From positions 310,001-374,000 of the forward strand of contig NZ_JAJIRT010000004.1 in the NCBI RefSeq assembly GCF_025717675.1: a stretch of DNA of 64,000 bases, in the 5' to 3' direction. Source of the stretch: Paucibacter sp. DJ2R-2 (GTDB lineage Bacteria > Pseudomonadota > Gammaproteobacteria > Burkholderiales > Burkholderiaceae_C). The position numbers were made by a program, and so were the translations under genes. The notes below the pieces were generated by a model. That model had not been told where the DNA came from. It was given only the letters and a program-made list of their open reading frames with translations, and ran no database searches. Positions 43,284 to 51,288 of this stretch are shown piece after piece. The number at the start of each line of letters is the position of its first letter. The first letter of the stretch is position 1.

Positions 43284-44707
43284 GCGCGGTGCTGCGCATT
43301 GCCCGCGAGGAATGGCGCCTGCTGCGGCGCGACCGCGTGGCCGTGCTGGGCCTGACCCTGCTGCTCTTGCTGACGGCCGTGGCCGCCTTCACCGCCTGGG
43401 ATCAGCGCCACAGCGCCGATGCCCAGCGCAGCCGCCACCAGGCGCAGGTGGATCACGAGTTCGAGGCCCAGCCCGAGCGGCACCCGCACCGGATGGTGCA
43501 TTACGGGCACTTCGTGTTCCGGCCGCTGAACCCGCTGGCCGCCTTCGACTCGGGCGTGGACGCCTACACCGGCCACACGCTCTATCTTGAAGGGCACCGG
43601 CAGAACAGTGCTAACTTCGGCGATGTGCGGCAGTCTTCTCTGCTGCTGCGCTTTGGCCAGCTCACGCCGGCCTTTGTGCTGCAGGTGCTGGCACCTCTGT
43701 TGCTGATCTTCATCGGCCATGGATCGCTGGCGCGGGAGCGCGAGTCGGGCACCTTGCGCGTGCTGCTCGCGCAAGGCATTGCGCCGCGGCAGATCGTCGC
43801 GGGCAAGGTGCTGGCACTGAGCGCCGTGGCCACCCTGGCCATGCTGCCGGCCTTGCTGGCGCTGCTGTGGATCGGGCTCGCAACAACGGCGCCTTTCAGC
43901 CTAGCGGCCCTGCTGGCCGCGGGCTACGGCCTGTGGCTGCTGATCTGGGCGCTGGGCATCGTCGCACTGTCGGCCTGGTTCGCCCGCGCCCGCGACGCCC
44001 TGGTGGCCCTGCTCGCGCTCTGGGTGATCAGCGTCGTGCTGCTGCCGCGCCTGGCCCCCGAGTTGGCCACTGCCGCACTGCCGCTGCCGACGCGCTTCGA
44101 GACCGACATCGCCGTGACGCGCGATCTGGCGTCGCTGGGCGACAGCCACAACGCCAACGACCCCTACTTCGCTGAGTTCAAGAAGAAGGTGCTCGCGCAG
44201 TACGGCGTCGGCCGCGTGGAAGACCTGCCGGTCAACTACAAAGGCCTGCTGGGCATGGAGGGCGAGCGGCTCACCAGCGCATTGTTCCTGCGCTACGCCA
44301 CGGCCAGCTTCGAGCGCCAGGCCGCGCAACTGCAATGGGTCGACCGCTTCGCCTGGCTGAGCCCGGTGATTGCGCTGCGCCGTCTGTCCATGGCGGCAGC
44401 CGGCACCGATTTGGACAACTACCGCCGCTTTGTCGAGCAGGCCGAGCGCCATCGCTACCGGCTGGTGCAGGAACTCAACCGGCTGCAGGCCGAGAAGCTC
44501 AGCTATGCCAGCGACCGCTCCAGTCGCGACAGCCGCATCAGTGCCGAGCACTGGCAGGGCATGGCCGACTTTCACTACGAAGCCGCAGCGCCCCGCGAGG
44601 CGCTGCGCCGCGCGGCGCCTGCTGCGGGCGTGCTGCTGCTCTGGCTGGCGGGCCTGGCGGCGGTGTTGGCGCTGGCCGCGCGCCGTCTGGGGAGGATCAC
44701 GCGATGA
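43280..44707 (+). CDS. DUF3526 ABC-2 permease, subunit 1
   Basis: A 475-residue membrane protein with one N-terminal helix, a large extracytoplasmic domain (HFVFRPLNPLAAFDSGVDAY, 50-120) and about five helices after residue 130. A second long soluble loop covers 260-400 before the last helix (GVLLLWLAGLAAVLALAARR). ABC-2 signature-like text RERESGTLRVLLAQGIAPRQ is in the cytoplasmic loop. The DUF3526/NosY-like architecture suggests export or envelope remodelling rather than import. ATGA overlaps connect it to both neighbours. Confidence 0.85.
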   Translation: MSAVLRIAREEWRLLRRDRVAVLGLTLLLLLTAVAAFTAWDQRHSADAQRSRHQAQVDHEFEAQPERHPHRMVHYGHFVFRPLNPLAAFDSGVDAYTGHTLYLEGHRQNSANFGDVRQSSLLLRFGQLTPAFVLQVLAPLLLIFIGHGSLARERESGTLRVLLAQGIAPRQIVAGKVLALSAVATLAMLPALLALLWIGLATTAPFSLAALLAAGYGLWLLIWALGIVALSAWFARARDALVALLALWVISVVLLPRLAPELATAALPLPTRFETDIAVTRDLASLGDSHNANDPYFAEFKKKVLAQYGVGRVEDLPVNYKGLLGMEGERLTSALFLRYATASFERQAAQLQWVDRFAWLSPVIALRRLSMAAAGTDLDNYRRFVEQAERHRYRLVQELNRLQAEKLSYASDRSSRDSRISAEHWQGMADFHYEAAAPREALRRAAPAAGVLLLWLAGLAAVLALAARRLGRITR

Positions 44708-46068
44708 ACTGGTTTGCCCATGAATGGCGTCTGCTGCTGCGCTCGCGACTGGCGCTGATGGCGCTGGCCCTGCTGTTCTTGCTGTCGGCCCTGGCCGTGC
44801 TGTCGGGCCTGCGCGAAGTCAGGCACCAGCAGCAGACCATCGCAGAGCTGGCCGAGCTGCAGCAGCAGGAACTGGCCGCACAAGCGCGCAAGTACACGCA
44901 GGGCGGCGATGCCGGCTCGGCCGCCTACTACACCTTTCACAAGACCTGGGACCCGCCCTCACCCACCGCCTTTCTCGCGCTGGGCCTGCGCGACGCCGCG
45001 CCCTATGTGCTGCGCGTGCGGACCCTGGCGCTGCAAGCGCAGTTGCATGAGGGCGAAAGCGCCAACCCCGAACTGGCACTGGCCGGGCGCTTCGACTTTG
45101 CTTTCGTGCTGGTGTATCTGGCGCCGCTCTTCGTGATCGCGCTCTTGTACGACCTGGTTTCAGGCGAGCGCCAGTCGGGCCGCCTCGATACCTTGCTGGC
45201 CATGGCCGGCGCCGGCCGGCGGCTGTGGCTGCGCCGCGCGGGTGTGCGCAGCGGGCTGGTCTGGGTCTGCCTCATGCTGCCGGTGCTCGCCGGCGCGCTG
45301 AGCAGCGGCACGCCGGTGGCCGCGCTGGCGGTCGTCCTGCTCAGTGCAGCGGCCTACCTCGCCTTCTGGACCGGGTTGGCGCTGATCGTCGCGACGCGCA
45401 AGGCCAGCTCCGCCGCCCATGCGATGACGCTGATGGGCTGCTGGGCGCTGCTGACGCTCATCCTTCCCACCCTCGCCAACGCAGCGCTGACGCGTGCCGT
45501 GCCGGTGAATCAAGGTGTGGAGCTGATGCTGGCGCAGCGCCAGGCCGTGCACGGCGCTTGGGATCTGCCGCCCGAAGCCACCATGGAGAAGTTCTTTCGC
45601 AGCCACCCCGAGTGGAAAGACACGGCGCCGCTGCCCAAGGGCTTTCACTGGAAGTGGTACTACGCCTTCCAGCAACTCGGCGACGAAAGCGTGGCGACGC
45701 AGGTGGCGGCCTATCGCGAGGGCCTGCTCGCGCGCCAGCACTGGACCTCGCGCCTGGGCTGGCTGCTGCCCGGTGTTGGCGTACAGGCCGCGCTGCACCG
45801 CCAGGCCGAAACCGATCTTCAAGCGCAGCTGGCCTACCAGGACCGCATCGCTGAATTTCACGGCCGGTTGCGCGCCTTCTTCTACCCCTATGTGTTCAAT
45901 GACCGGCGCTTCGGCAGCCAAGACTTCGACCCGCAACCGCAGTTCAGTGCAGAAGCTCGATCAAGGCCTCAGCTGGGCGCTGAGTTGCTGGGGCTGCTGC
46001 TGATGGGGCTGGCGGCCGTGCTGCTGGGCGCCAAGGCAGCCGGGCGGGTTCGGCCGGCGCGAGGCTGA
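44704..46068 (+). CDS. DUF3526 ABC-2 permease, subunit 2
   Basis: A 454-residue paralogue of subunit 1 with the same plan: MNWFAHEWRLLLRSRLALMA, a periplasmic loop (AAYYTFHKTWDPPSPTAF), YDLVSGERQSGRLDTLLAMA, and a last helix ELLGLLLMGLAAVLLGAK. The two subunits and the ATPase likely form one heterodimeric transporter. Because they sit directly behind a metal-chelate receptor and a Fur-like gene, a role in releasing or exporting a chelator is plausible but unproven. A CTTCCCGC-aaaag-GCGGGAAG hairpin follows at 46129-46149. Confidence 0.85.
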   Translation: MNWFAHEWRLLLRSRLALMALALLFLLSALAVLSGLREVRHQQQTIAELAELQQQELAAQARKYTQGGDAGSAAYYTFHKTWDPPSPTAFLALGLRDAAPYVLRVRTLALQAQLHEGESANPELALAGRFDFAFVLVYLAPLFVIALLYDLVSGERQSGRLDTLLAMAGAGRRLWLRRAGVRSGLVWVCLMLPVLAGALSSGTPVAALAVVLLSAAAYLAFWTGLALIVATRKASSAAHAMTLMGCWALLTLILPTLANAALTRAVPVNQGVELMLAQRQAVHGAWDLPPEATMEKFFRSHPEWKDTAPLPKGFHWKWYYAFQQLGDESVATQVAAYREGLLARQHWTSRLGWLLPGVGVQAALHRQAETDLQAQLAYQDRIAEFHGRLRAFFYPYVFNDRRFGSQDFDPQPQFSAEARSRPQLGAELLGLLLMGLAAVLLGAKAAGRVRPARG

Positions 46069-46697
46069 AGAGCGATGGCAGGATCTCAGGTCTGAGTCGC
46101 GAATGAACTGAGCACGTGTCAGGCTTTGCTTCCCGCAAAAGGCGGGAAGTAGCGTCCTTAAACTGCTGCTTTTGCAGCGCCAATCGCGTGGCACGAACGC
46201 CGAAATTCAGCGGCTCATTCGAGGCACTGCAGTGCTCAAGCAAGAAGCTTCGGCAGCGGCACCTGAGTCTCACGCGTACGCCATAAAGCCCTTATCGGGC
46301 CATTCCAAACTGCCAGGTCCCGAGTGGCAAGTAGCTGCTCTTTCCACCGGTCAACTACATCGTGTAGACCCCATCCTGGCTGAAGCCTCGGAGCCGCGGC
46401 AGACAAGAGAGCATCTTTGGCGGGACACTTCCCAGCCTGATGCAGGCCGTCACATACACGCTGGTTGTGGATTGAAAGTCTCCGGCATCAAGAAGCTCAC
46501 AAGAGCTGGGGCGGACAAACCCGGATTCAGTAACGATTAAAACCAGCAGCACAATCGCAGCAAGGCGCAGAAAGCTCCGCGCACCAATCCCACTTCAACG
46601 ATGCGCCCAGTCATTCTGATCCGTCGCAGCCCTCTCACGCCGACAGGCGGGTGCGGCTGTGCTTTTCGGACTGTCGGACGATTTCACTAGGGCACCA
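46069..46697. other. 629-bp gap after the DUF3526 operon, no firm gene
   Basis: It contains an eight-base GC-rich hairpin (46129-46149). Frames on the plus strand are not protein-like. On the minus strand, a frame from a GTG at 46552 to 46355 reads VLLVLIVTESGFVRPSSCEL, a possible export signal plus a short Cys-containing domain of about 65 residues, but it lacks a clear ribosome-binding site. Base composition is lower in GC than in the flanking operons. I see nothing else. Confidence 0.35.
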
Positions 46698-46907
46698 ATG
46701 CAACCCAAGCGCGGCGGACTCTTTCGCTGGATCGACGCATCGGGCCAGGCGATGGGAGCGCTGGTCCGCTTTGGCCTCGTGTCCTCAGCCGCAGTGGCCG
46801 CCGCACTGGGTCAATTCCTTCTCGCTGTGATTCTTGCCATCATTGCCCTCGGCCTCTTCGTTCGCCTGTGGCGAGGCCGCTTGAACGACAGCAAGAAGAC
46901 GCGATGA
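46698..46907 (+). CDS. Small membrane protein, unknown
   Basis: A 69-residue protein from ATG 46698 (MQPKRGGLFRWIDASGQAMG). It has a central hydrophobic span (VSSAAVAAALGQFLLAVILA then IIALGLFVRLW) and a basic C-terminus (RGRLNDSKKTR). Its stop overlaps the start of the zinc-ribbon gene as ATGA (46904-46907), so the two form a coupled pair. No family is recognised. Confidence 0.65.
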   Translation: MQPKRGGLFRWIDASGQAMGALVRFGLVSSAAVAAALGQFLLAVILAIIALGLFVRLWRGRLNDSKKTR

Positions 46908-47230
46908 AGCCCGGTGTGTTCCGCTGCCCGGTCTGCCAAGGCCCAATTGCCCTCTGGGCTTTGCGCTCTACCTGATTCACTTGCCATCATTGCCGCAGGG
47001 TGCTCACCAGCAATATCGCGGCCGTCAGACTTCGTGCCCTGCTACTGGCCGCAGTGGTCGAGCTGCTTCTGCTCTTGGGTGTCTGGCTGTGGCTGGGCGA
47101 CCTTGCACGCGCGCTCGTCCTGTGTGCCGCCTTGGGCAGCGTGCTCGGCGTCGGCATTTGGTACCTAGCGGTCCACACACTCCTGGACATTGACCCGGTC
47201 CGACCACAGCCGCCGGCTGCGCCTCACTAG
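46904..47230 (+). pseudogene. Zinc-ribbon membrane protein with in-frame TGA
   Basis: The frame starting at the ATGA overlap reads MKPGVFRCPVCQGPIALWAL, meets TGA at codon 24 (46973-46975), and continues in the same frame with FTCHHCRRVLTSNIAAV and two transmembrane helices (ALLLAAVVELLLLLGVWLWL; LVLCAALGSVLGVGIWYLAV) to a stop at 47228-47230. The two CxxC knuckles (residues 8-11 and 27-30) lie on either side of the TGA with normal spacing for a zinc ribbon. The simplest view is a recent nonsense mutation (TGG or CGA to TGA). Readthrough, selenocysteine insertion or a sequencing error are alternatives. A GTG at 47000 could reinitiate a 76-residue product lacking the ribbon. Confidence 0.65.
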
Positions 47231-47278
47231 CCACTGACATGCGCTGTACGCACGAGAAGGCCGCCAGGGCCTTGCAAT

Positions 47279-48280
47279 TTATGCCGGCTCATTGGCCCTA
47301 AGGGACGAAGCCCCGCTTTCCCCGCCCCCTGATTCCAACTGCAAAACCTCCCGCATGAAGCGCACCAGGGCCCGCGCTGTCTCCGAGCCGGCCGGCATGG
47401 GCAGGGTCAGGGCCTGGATCCATTCGCCTTCCAGAACATCAAGGCGCCAGCCAGGCAGCAGCTCGACCAGGCCGCTGCCCGGCGCCACGCAGAAGTCGGG
47501 GCAGAGCACCACGCCGGCACCGTGGCGGGCCATGGCCATCAAAGCGTCGAGATCATTGCCCCAGGCGCCGGCGCGCAGCTCCGTCAGTGTCAGGCGCTCG
47601 CCGCTGGGCTCGTGCAGCCAGCTCAGGCTCGTGTTGTCCTCATGCTGGCCGACCAGCAGGCAGTTCAGCCCCACCAGCGCCTGCGGCCCGGCTAGCGGCA
47701 CGCTGCCGGCCGCTGCATAGGCGCGCACGGCGTAGCGCAGCAGGGGCTGGGCCACCCAGTCCTCGGGCGGGCGGGCGGTGGCGCGCAAGGCCAAGTCCAC
47801 GCCCTCGGCCAGCAGGTCGACACGCCGATAGGTGAACAGCAACTCGTAGCGCAAGGCCGGGTGCAAGGCCTGGAAACGCGCCAGCAGCGGCGCCAGCACA
47901 TGGATGCCGAAGACCGGCGGCGCGCTGATGCGCAAGGTGCCGCCGAGCTGGTCGCGCTCGCTGCGCAGAGCCAGGCGGGCGCCTTCGGTGGCCTCCAGCA
48001 CCACCCGGGCGCGCGCCTGCAGGCGTCGGCCGGCCTCGGTCAGGCCCAGGCTGCGCGTGCTGCGGGCGAACAGGGCCAGGCCGACGGCGGACTCGATGGC
48101 CGCCACCCGGCGGCTGACGGCCGCCCGCGTCAGCCCCAGCTCGCGCGCCGCGCGGGCAAAGCTGCCGGCCTGGGCAATGCGGGCGAACAACTCCAGGGCA
48201 TTGGCGTCCAGGGCCTGGTCGGCCGCCGTGCGGCGGCTCAGGGACAGCCTGGGGGCCTTGGGTTTCGCGGTCTTTGTCAA
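47279..48280 (-). CDS. LysR family transcriptional regulator
   Basis: A 333-residue regulator starting at a TTG (48280); there is no in-frame ATG before the HTH. The basic leader KTAKPKAPRLSLSRR precedes the HTH: ALELFARIAQAGSFARAARE and GLTRAAVSRRVAAIESAVGL. The effector domain has LGGTLRISAPPVFGIHVLAP and GVDLALRATARPPEDWVAQP. It is divergent from the alpha/beta-hydrolase gene, the classic LysR layout, with a dyad between them. The ligand is unknown. Confidence 0.92.
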   Translation of the reverse strand: MTKTAKPKAPRLSLSRRTAADQALDANALELFARIAQAGSFARAARELGLTRAAVSRRVAAIESAVGLALFARSTRSLGLTEAGRRLQARARVVLEATEGARLALRSERDQLGGTLRISAPPVFGIHVLAPLLARFQALHPALRYELLFTYRRVDLLAEGVDLALRATARPPEDWVAQPLLRYAVRAYAAAGSVPLAGPQALVGLNCLLVGQHEDNTSLSWLHEPSGERLTLTELRAGAWGNDLDALMAMARHGAGVVLCPDFCVAPGSGLVELLPGWRLDVLEGEWIQALTLPMPAGSETARALVRFMREVLQLESGGGESGASSLRANEPA

Positions 48281-48309
48281 TGAATCAGCACCAATGTGTC
48301 GAACCTACG

Positions 48310-48344
48310 CAGTCTAGTCGCGCGATTGTTGCCAATCTAGACTG
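48310..48344. promoter_or_regulatory. Candidate LysR operator dyad
   Basis: CAGTCTAG (48310-48317) and CTAGACTG (48337-48344) are perfect complements 19 bases apart, in the divergent gap 30 bases from the LysR start. It is a good candidate for the regulator's recognition site. Confidence 0.5.
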
Positions 48345-48380
48345 GGCCCCAGAGTTTTCCATTGGCCGGCACTTTTTTCC

Positions 48381-48410
48381 ACGCAGTTCCACGCAGTTCC
48401 ACGCGATTCC
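48381..48410. repeat. Three 10-bp tandem repeats in divergent promoter
   Basis: ACGCAGTTCC occurs twice exactly and once as ACGCGATTCC, with further decayed units to about 48470. The ten-base period matches about one helical turn. It lies between the LysR dyad and the hydrolase start. Confidence 0.75.
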
Positions 48411-48479
48411 ACACCGCGCCACCTCACACCACGCCGGACCACCCCACGCCACCTTTCGCCCCAAGAACCGAGCCCGCCC

Positions 48480-49433
48480 ATGAACAGCCCCGCCCGCGCC
48501 ACCCCCCTGCCCCCGGCCCAAGCCGTGTACCTGCGCTGCGCCGACGGCCGCCTGCTGCACGCCAGCTGGCAGGAGCCGGCCGGCCCGGTGCGCGCCCTGG
48601 CCCTGATCAGCCCGGCCATGGCCGTGGCCAGCCCCTTCTACCGTGGCTTTGCCGAATGGCTGGCCGGCCGCGGCTATGCCGTGCTCAGCTACGACTACCG
48701 CGGCATCGGCCGCAATCTGCAAGGCTCGGTGCGGGATGAACGCGCCGGCCTGCGCGAATGGGCACAGCTGGACATGGCCGCCGCCCTGCGTGCCATCGAA
48801 CACCGGCGCCAACGCGAGCAGCGGGCGCAAGGCCAGCCACTGGGCGTGCTGGCCATCGGACACTCCTTTGGTGGCCAGGCCATCGGGCTGGCGCCCGGCT
48901 TCGAGCAGCTGGACGCGGTGCTGGGCGTGGCCGCCCAAGCTGCTGACTTCCGTTACTGGGCTGGCCTGCAAAAAGCCAAGGCTGCGCTGTTCTTTCACGC
49001 CCTGCTGCCGACCTTGAGCCATCTGTTTGGCCATGCGCCGGGCTGGGTGCTGGGCGGCCGGGCGCAGAACCTGCCCAAGGGCGCGGCGCTGCAATGGGCA
49101 CGCTGGGGCCGCCGCCGGGGCTACCTTTTCAGCGACCCGGCCGTGCAGGCCGATCTGGGCTACCACCGCTTCACCGGCCCGGTGCATTTGTGGAATGTGA
49201 CGGACGACACCTTGTTCGGCCCCGGCCCGGCGGTCGACCAGCTGGGTCGGCAGTTCAGCAGTGCCAAGCTGCAGCGCCACACCCTGGACCCACGCCAGCT
49301 GGGCCTCCGAGCCATCGGCCACTTCGGCATGTTCCGGCGCGAGCTCGGCGCCAAGCTCTGGCCCCTGCTGCTGGCGCCGGTGGAGCTGGCCACGCCGCGG
49401 CTGCGCGACCGCTTGCATGGGGGCCTGCTCTGA
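48480..49433 (+). CDS. Alpha/beta-hydrolase (serine)
   Basis: A 317-residue cytoplasmic enzyme without a signal peptide. Nucleophile elbow AIGHSFGGQA near residue 123; the YDYRGIGRNL block precedes it; the acid is probably in LWNVTDDTLFG and the His in RAIGHFGMFRRELG. The pattern fits the YheT/serine aminopeptidase S33-like group of uncharacterised hydrolases. It is probably controlled by the divergent LysR regulator. Confidence 0.85.
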   Translation: MNSPARATPLPPAQAVYLRCADGRLLHASWQEPAGPVRALALISPAMAVASPFYRGFAEWLAGRGYAVLSYDYRGIGRNLQGSVRDERAGLREWAQLDMAAALRAIEHRRQREQRAQGQPLGVLAIGHSFGGQAIGLAPGFEQLDAVLGVAAQAADFRYWAGLQKAKAALFFHALLPTLSHLFGHAPGWVLGGRAQNLPKGAALQWARWGRRRGYLFSDPAVQADLGYHRFTGPVHLWNVTDDTLFGPGPAVDQLGRQFSSAKLQRHTLDPRQLGLRAIGHFGMFRRELGAKLWPLLLAPVELATPRLRDRLHGGLL

Positions 49434-49506
49434 TCGGCACCGTGGCAGACGGCTGGCTACACTGGCCGTTCCCCAGCCATGGCCCCGCCGGGCCCAGGAG
49501 CCGCGC

Positions 49507-50070
49507 ATGAAGCCCTTGAAGACACGCACCTCCCCTCAGCTGCTGTTTGCAGCCCTCTTGCTGGCCGGCAGCGCGCTGGCCCAAGCCCAAAACATCAAAC
49601 CGGGCCTGTGGGAAATCAAGATGAACCCCCAGCTCAGCCCCGAGCGCCAGGCGGCCATGGCCCAGGCCCAGCAGCAGCTGGCGCAGATGCCGGCTGAGCA
49701 GCGCAAGATGATGGAAGAGATGATGGCCAAGGCGGGGGTCAACGCCAACCTGGCCACCGGCGCCATGACGCTCAAGGTCTGCATCACGGCCGAACAGGCG
49801 GCGCTCAATCAGCTGCCGGTCTCCAGCCAGGGCAATTGCAAGCACCAGTTGGAACGCAAGGGCGCACAGATCCTGAACCGCTTCAGCTGCAGCGAGCCCG
49901 AGCTCAGCGGCGAGGGCACGACCACCCTGAGCAGCCCCGAAGCCTACAGCTCCAGCATGAGCACCGTCAGCCGCGCCGGCGGCAAGACCGAAACCATGTC
50001 GGTCCAGAGCCAGGGCCGCTGGCTGAGCGGCGACTGCGGCGGCATCGCGCCGATGAAGACCAGCAAGTGA
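49507..50070 (+). CDS. DUF3617 exported protein
   Basis: A 187-residue protein with signal peptide LLFAALLLAGSALAQA. The mature start NIKPGLWEIKMNPQL and conserved cysteines (KVCITAEQA, GNCKHQLERK, FSCSEPELSG and GDCGG at the end) are the DUF3617 pattern. An inserted Met/Gln-rich helix (AMAQAQQQLAQMPAEQRKMM) lies at residues 45-70. Function is unknown; periplasmic. It lies downstream of the hydrolase gene by 73 bases and may be co-transcribed. Confidence 0.85.
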   Translation: MKPLKTRTSPQLLFAALLLAGSALAQAQNIKPGLWEIKMNPQLSPERQAAMAQAQQQLAQMPAEQRKMMEEMMAKAGVNANLATGAMTLKVCITAEQAALNQLPVSSQGNCKHQLERKGAQILNRFSCSEPELSGEGTTTLSSPEAYSSSMSTVSRAGGKTETMSVQSQGRWLSGDCGGIAPMKTSK

Positions 50071-50091
50071 GTGTGCAGCGGCCGCGCCGCG

Positions 50092-50211
50092 TCACAGCTT
50101 GCCGGTGAAGATGCGGCCCAACCAGCCCAGATACCAAGCCAGCAAAGCCTCGTACCAGCGCGGCTGAGGCTGGGCCGGGGCTGCTTTCTCTGAGGGGGTC
50201 GGTTCGGTCAT
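50092..50211 (-). CDS. Putative 39-residue microprotein
   Basis: A frame starting MTEPTPSEKAAPAQPQP and ending in an aromatic helix (RWYEALLAWYLGWLGRIF). The acidic/Pro-rich head plus Trp-rich amphipathic tail looks more like a small membrane-associated protein than a random frame. There is no clear ribosome-binding site. Treat as a candidate. Confidence 0.35.
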   Translation of the reverse strand: MTEPTPSEKAAPAQPQPRWYEALLAWYLGWLGRIFTGKL

Positions 50212-50283
50212 GGCATAAGCCTGGTGCAAGAGCAGAAGCCATTGTGCGCCGCGGGCCCGCCCTGCGGCATTTACCATCGCCCC

Positions 50284-51288
50284 ATGGACAACGTCGATCT
50301 GCAAATCTTGCGCCAGGTGAGCGCCTGGCGCCACGAGGGCCGGGGCGTGGTGCTGGGCACCATCACCCGCACCTGGGGCTCGGCACCGCGACCGGTGGGC
50401 TCCTTGGTGGCGGTGCGCGATGACGGGCAGATCGCCGGCTCCGTCTCGGGCGGCTGCATCGAGGACGATCTGGTCGCCCGCCTGCGCGAGGGCGCCTTGC
50501 AGCTGGCCGCGCCCGAACTCTTGCGCTACGGCGTCGGCGCCGAAGAGGCCACGCGCTTCGGCCTGCCCTGCGGCGGCACGCTCGAACTCCTGCTGGAACC
50601 GCTCCATGCCGATTCTCAGATCGACGAACTGCTGGCCCGCCTGGACCGCGGCGAACGCGTGCAGCGCCGGCTCGACCGGCGCAGCGGCCAGGTCGAGCTG
50701 CTGGCGCCCGACTCCAGTGCCGATGCCCTGCAGCTGAGCGAGCAGGAACTGCGCAGCCACCATGGCCCGCAATGGCGCCTGCTCATCATCGGCGCCGGCC
50801 AGATGAGCCAGTACCTGGCGCAGATGGCCCTGGGTCTGGACTACCAGGTGCTGATCTGCGACCCGCGTGCCGAGTACATGGAGGGCTTCGCCGTGCCAGG
50901 CACGACGCTGACGCGCGACATGCCCGACGATGTGGTGCAGGCCTTGCGACCCGACGGCCACACCGCCATCGTCGCCCTGACCCACGACCCCAAGCTCGAC
51001 GACCTGGCCCTGATGGAAGCCTTGCGCGGGCCGGCCTTCTACATTGGCGCCATCGGCTCGCGCGTCAACCAGAGCAAGCGCCGGGCCCGCCTGGCCGAGC
51101 ATTTCGGCCTGCAGCCCGAGCAGCTGGCGCGCCTGCATGGCCCGGTCGGCCTGCACATCGGCGCACGCACGCCGCCCGAGATCGCTCTGTCCATCCTGGC
51201 ACACATGACGGCGGAGCGCTACGGCGTGCAGCTGCAGGGCAGCGCGGCGCTGCCGGCGTCGACCGGGGGCAGCGCTTGCGAGACCTGA
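50284..51288 (+). CDS. XdhC/CoxI family maturation protein
   Basis: A 334-residue protein that in this family binds molybdenum cofactor and delivers its sulfurated form to xanthine dehydrogenase-type enzymes. The XdhC N-domain has GSAPRPVGSLVAV and SVSGGCIEDDLVARL; the C-terminal Rossmann domain has LLIIGAGQMSQYLAQMALGL and YIGAIGSRVNQSKRRARL, then GLHIGARTPPEIALSILA. The CGG motif (GLPCGGTLELL) is kept. No xdhA/xdhB genes are in the window. The next gene starts inside its 3' end. Confidence 0.9.
   Translation: MDNVDLQILRQVSAWRHEGRGVVLGTITRTWGSAPRPVGSLVAVRDDGQIAGSVSGGCIEDDLVARLREGALQLAAPELLRYGVGAEEATRFGLPCGGTLELLLEPLHADSQIDELLARLDRGERVQRRLDRRSGQVELLAPDSSADALQLSEQELRSHHGPQWRLLIIGAGQMSQYLAQMALGLDYQVLICDPRAEYMEGFAVPGTTLTRDMPDDVVQALRPDGHTAIVALTHDPKLDDLALMEALRGPAFYIGAIGSRVNQSKRRARLAEHFGLQPEQLARLHGPVGLHIGARTPPEIALSILAHMTAERYGVQLQGSAALPASTGGSACET

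Noticed and set aside
46172-46540. A 122-codon plus-strand frame after the DUF3526 operon
   Set aside because: No family, no ribosome-binding site, no ordered secondary-structure pattern.
46973-47020. Selenocysteine insertion element after the in-frame TGA
   Set aside because: Only a four-base GGTG/CACC mini-stem with a two-base loop was seen, not a bacterial SECIS; kept only as a remote option.
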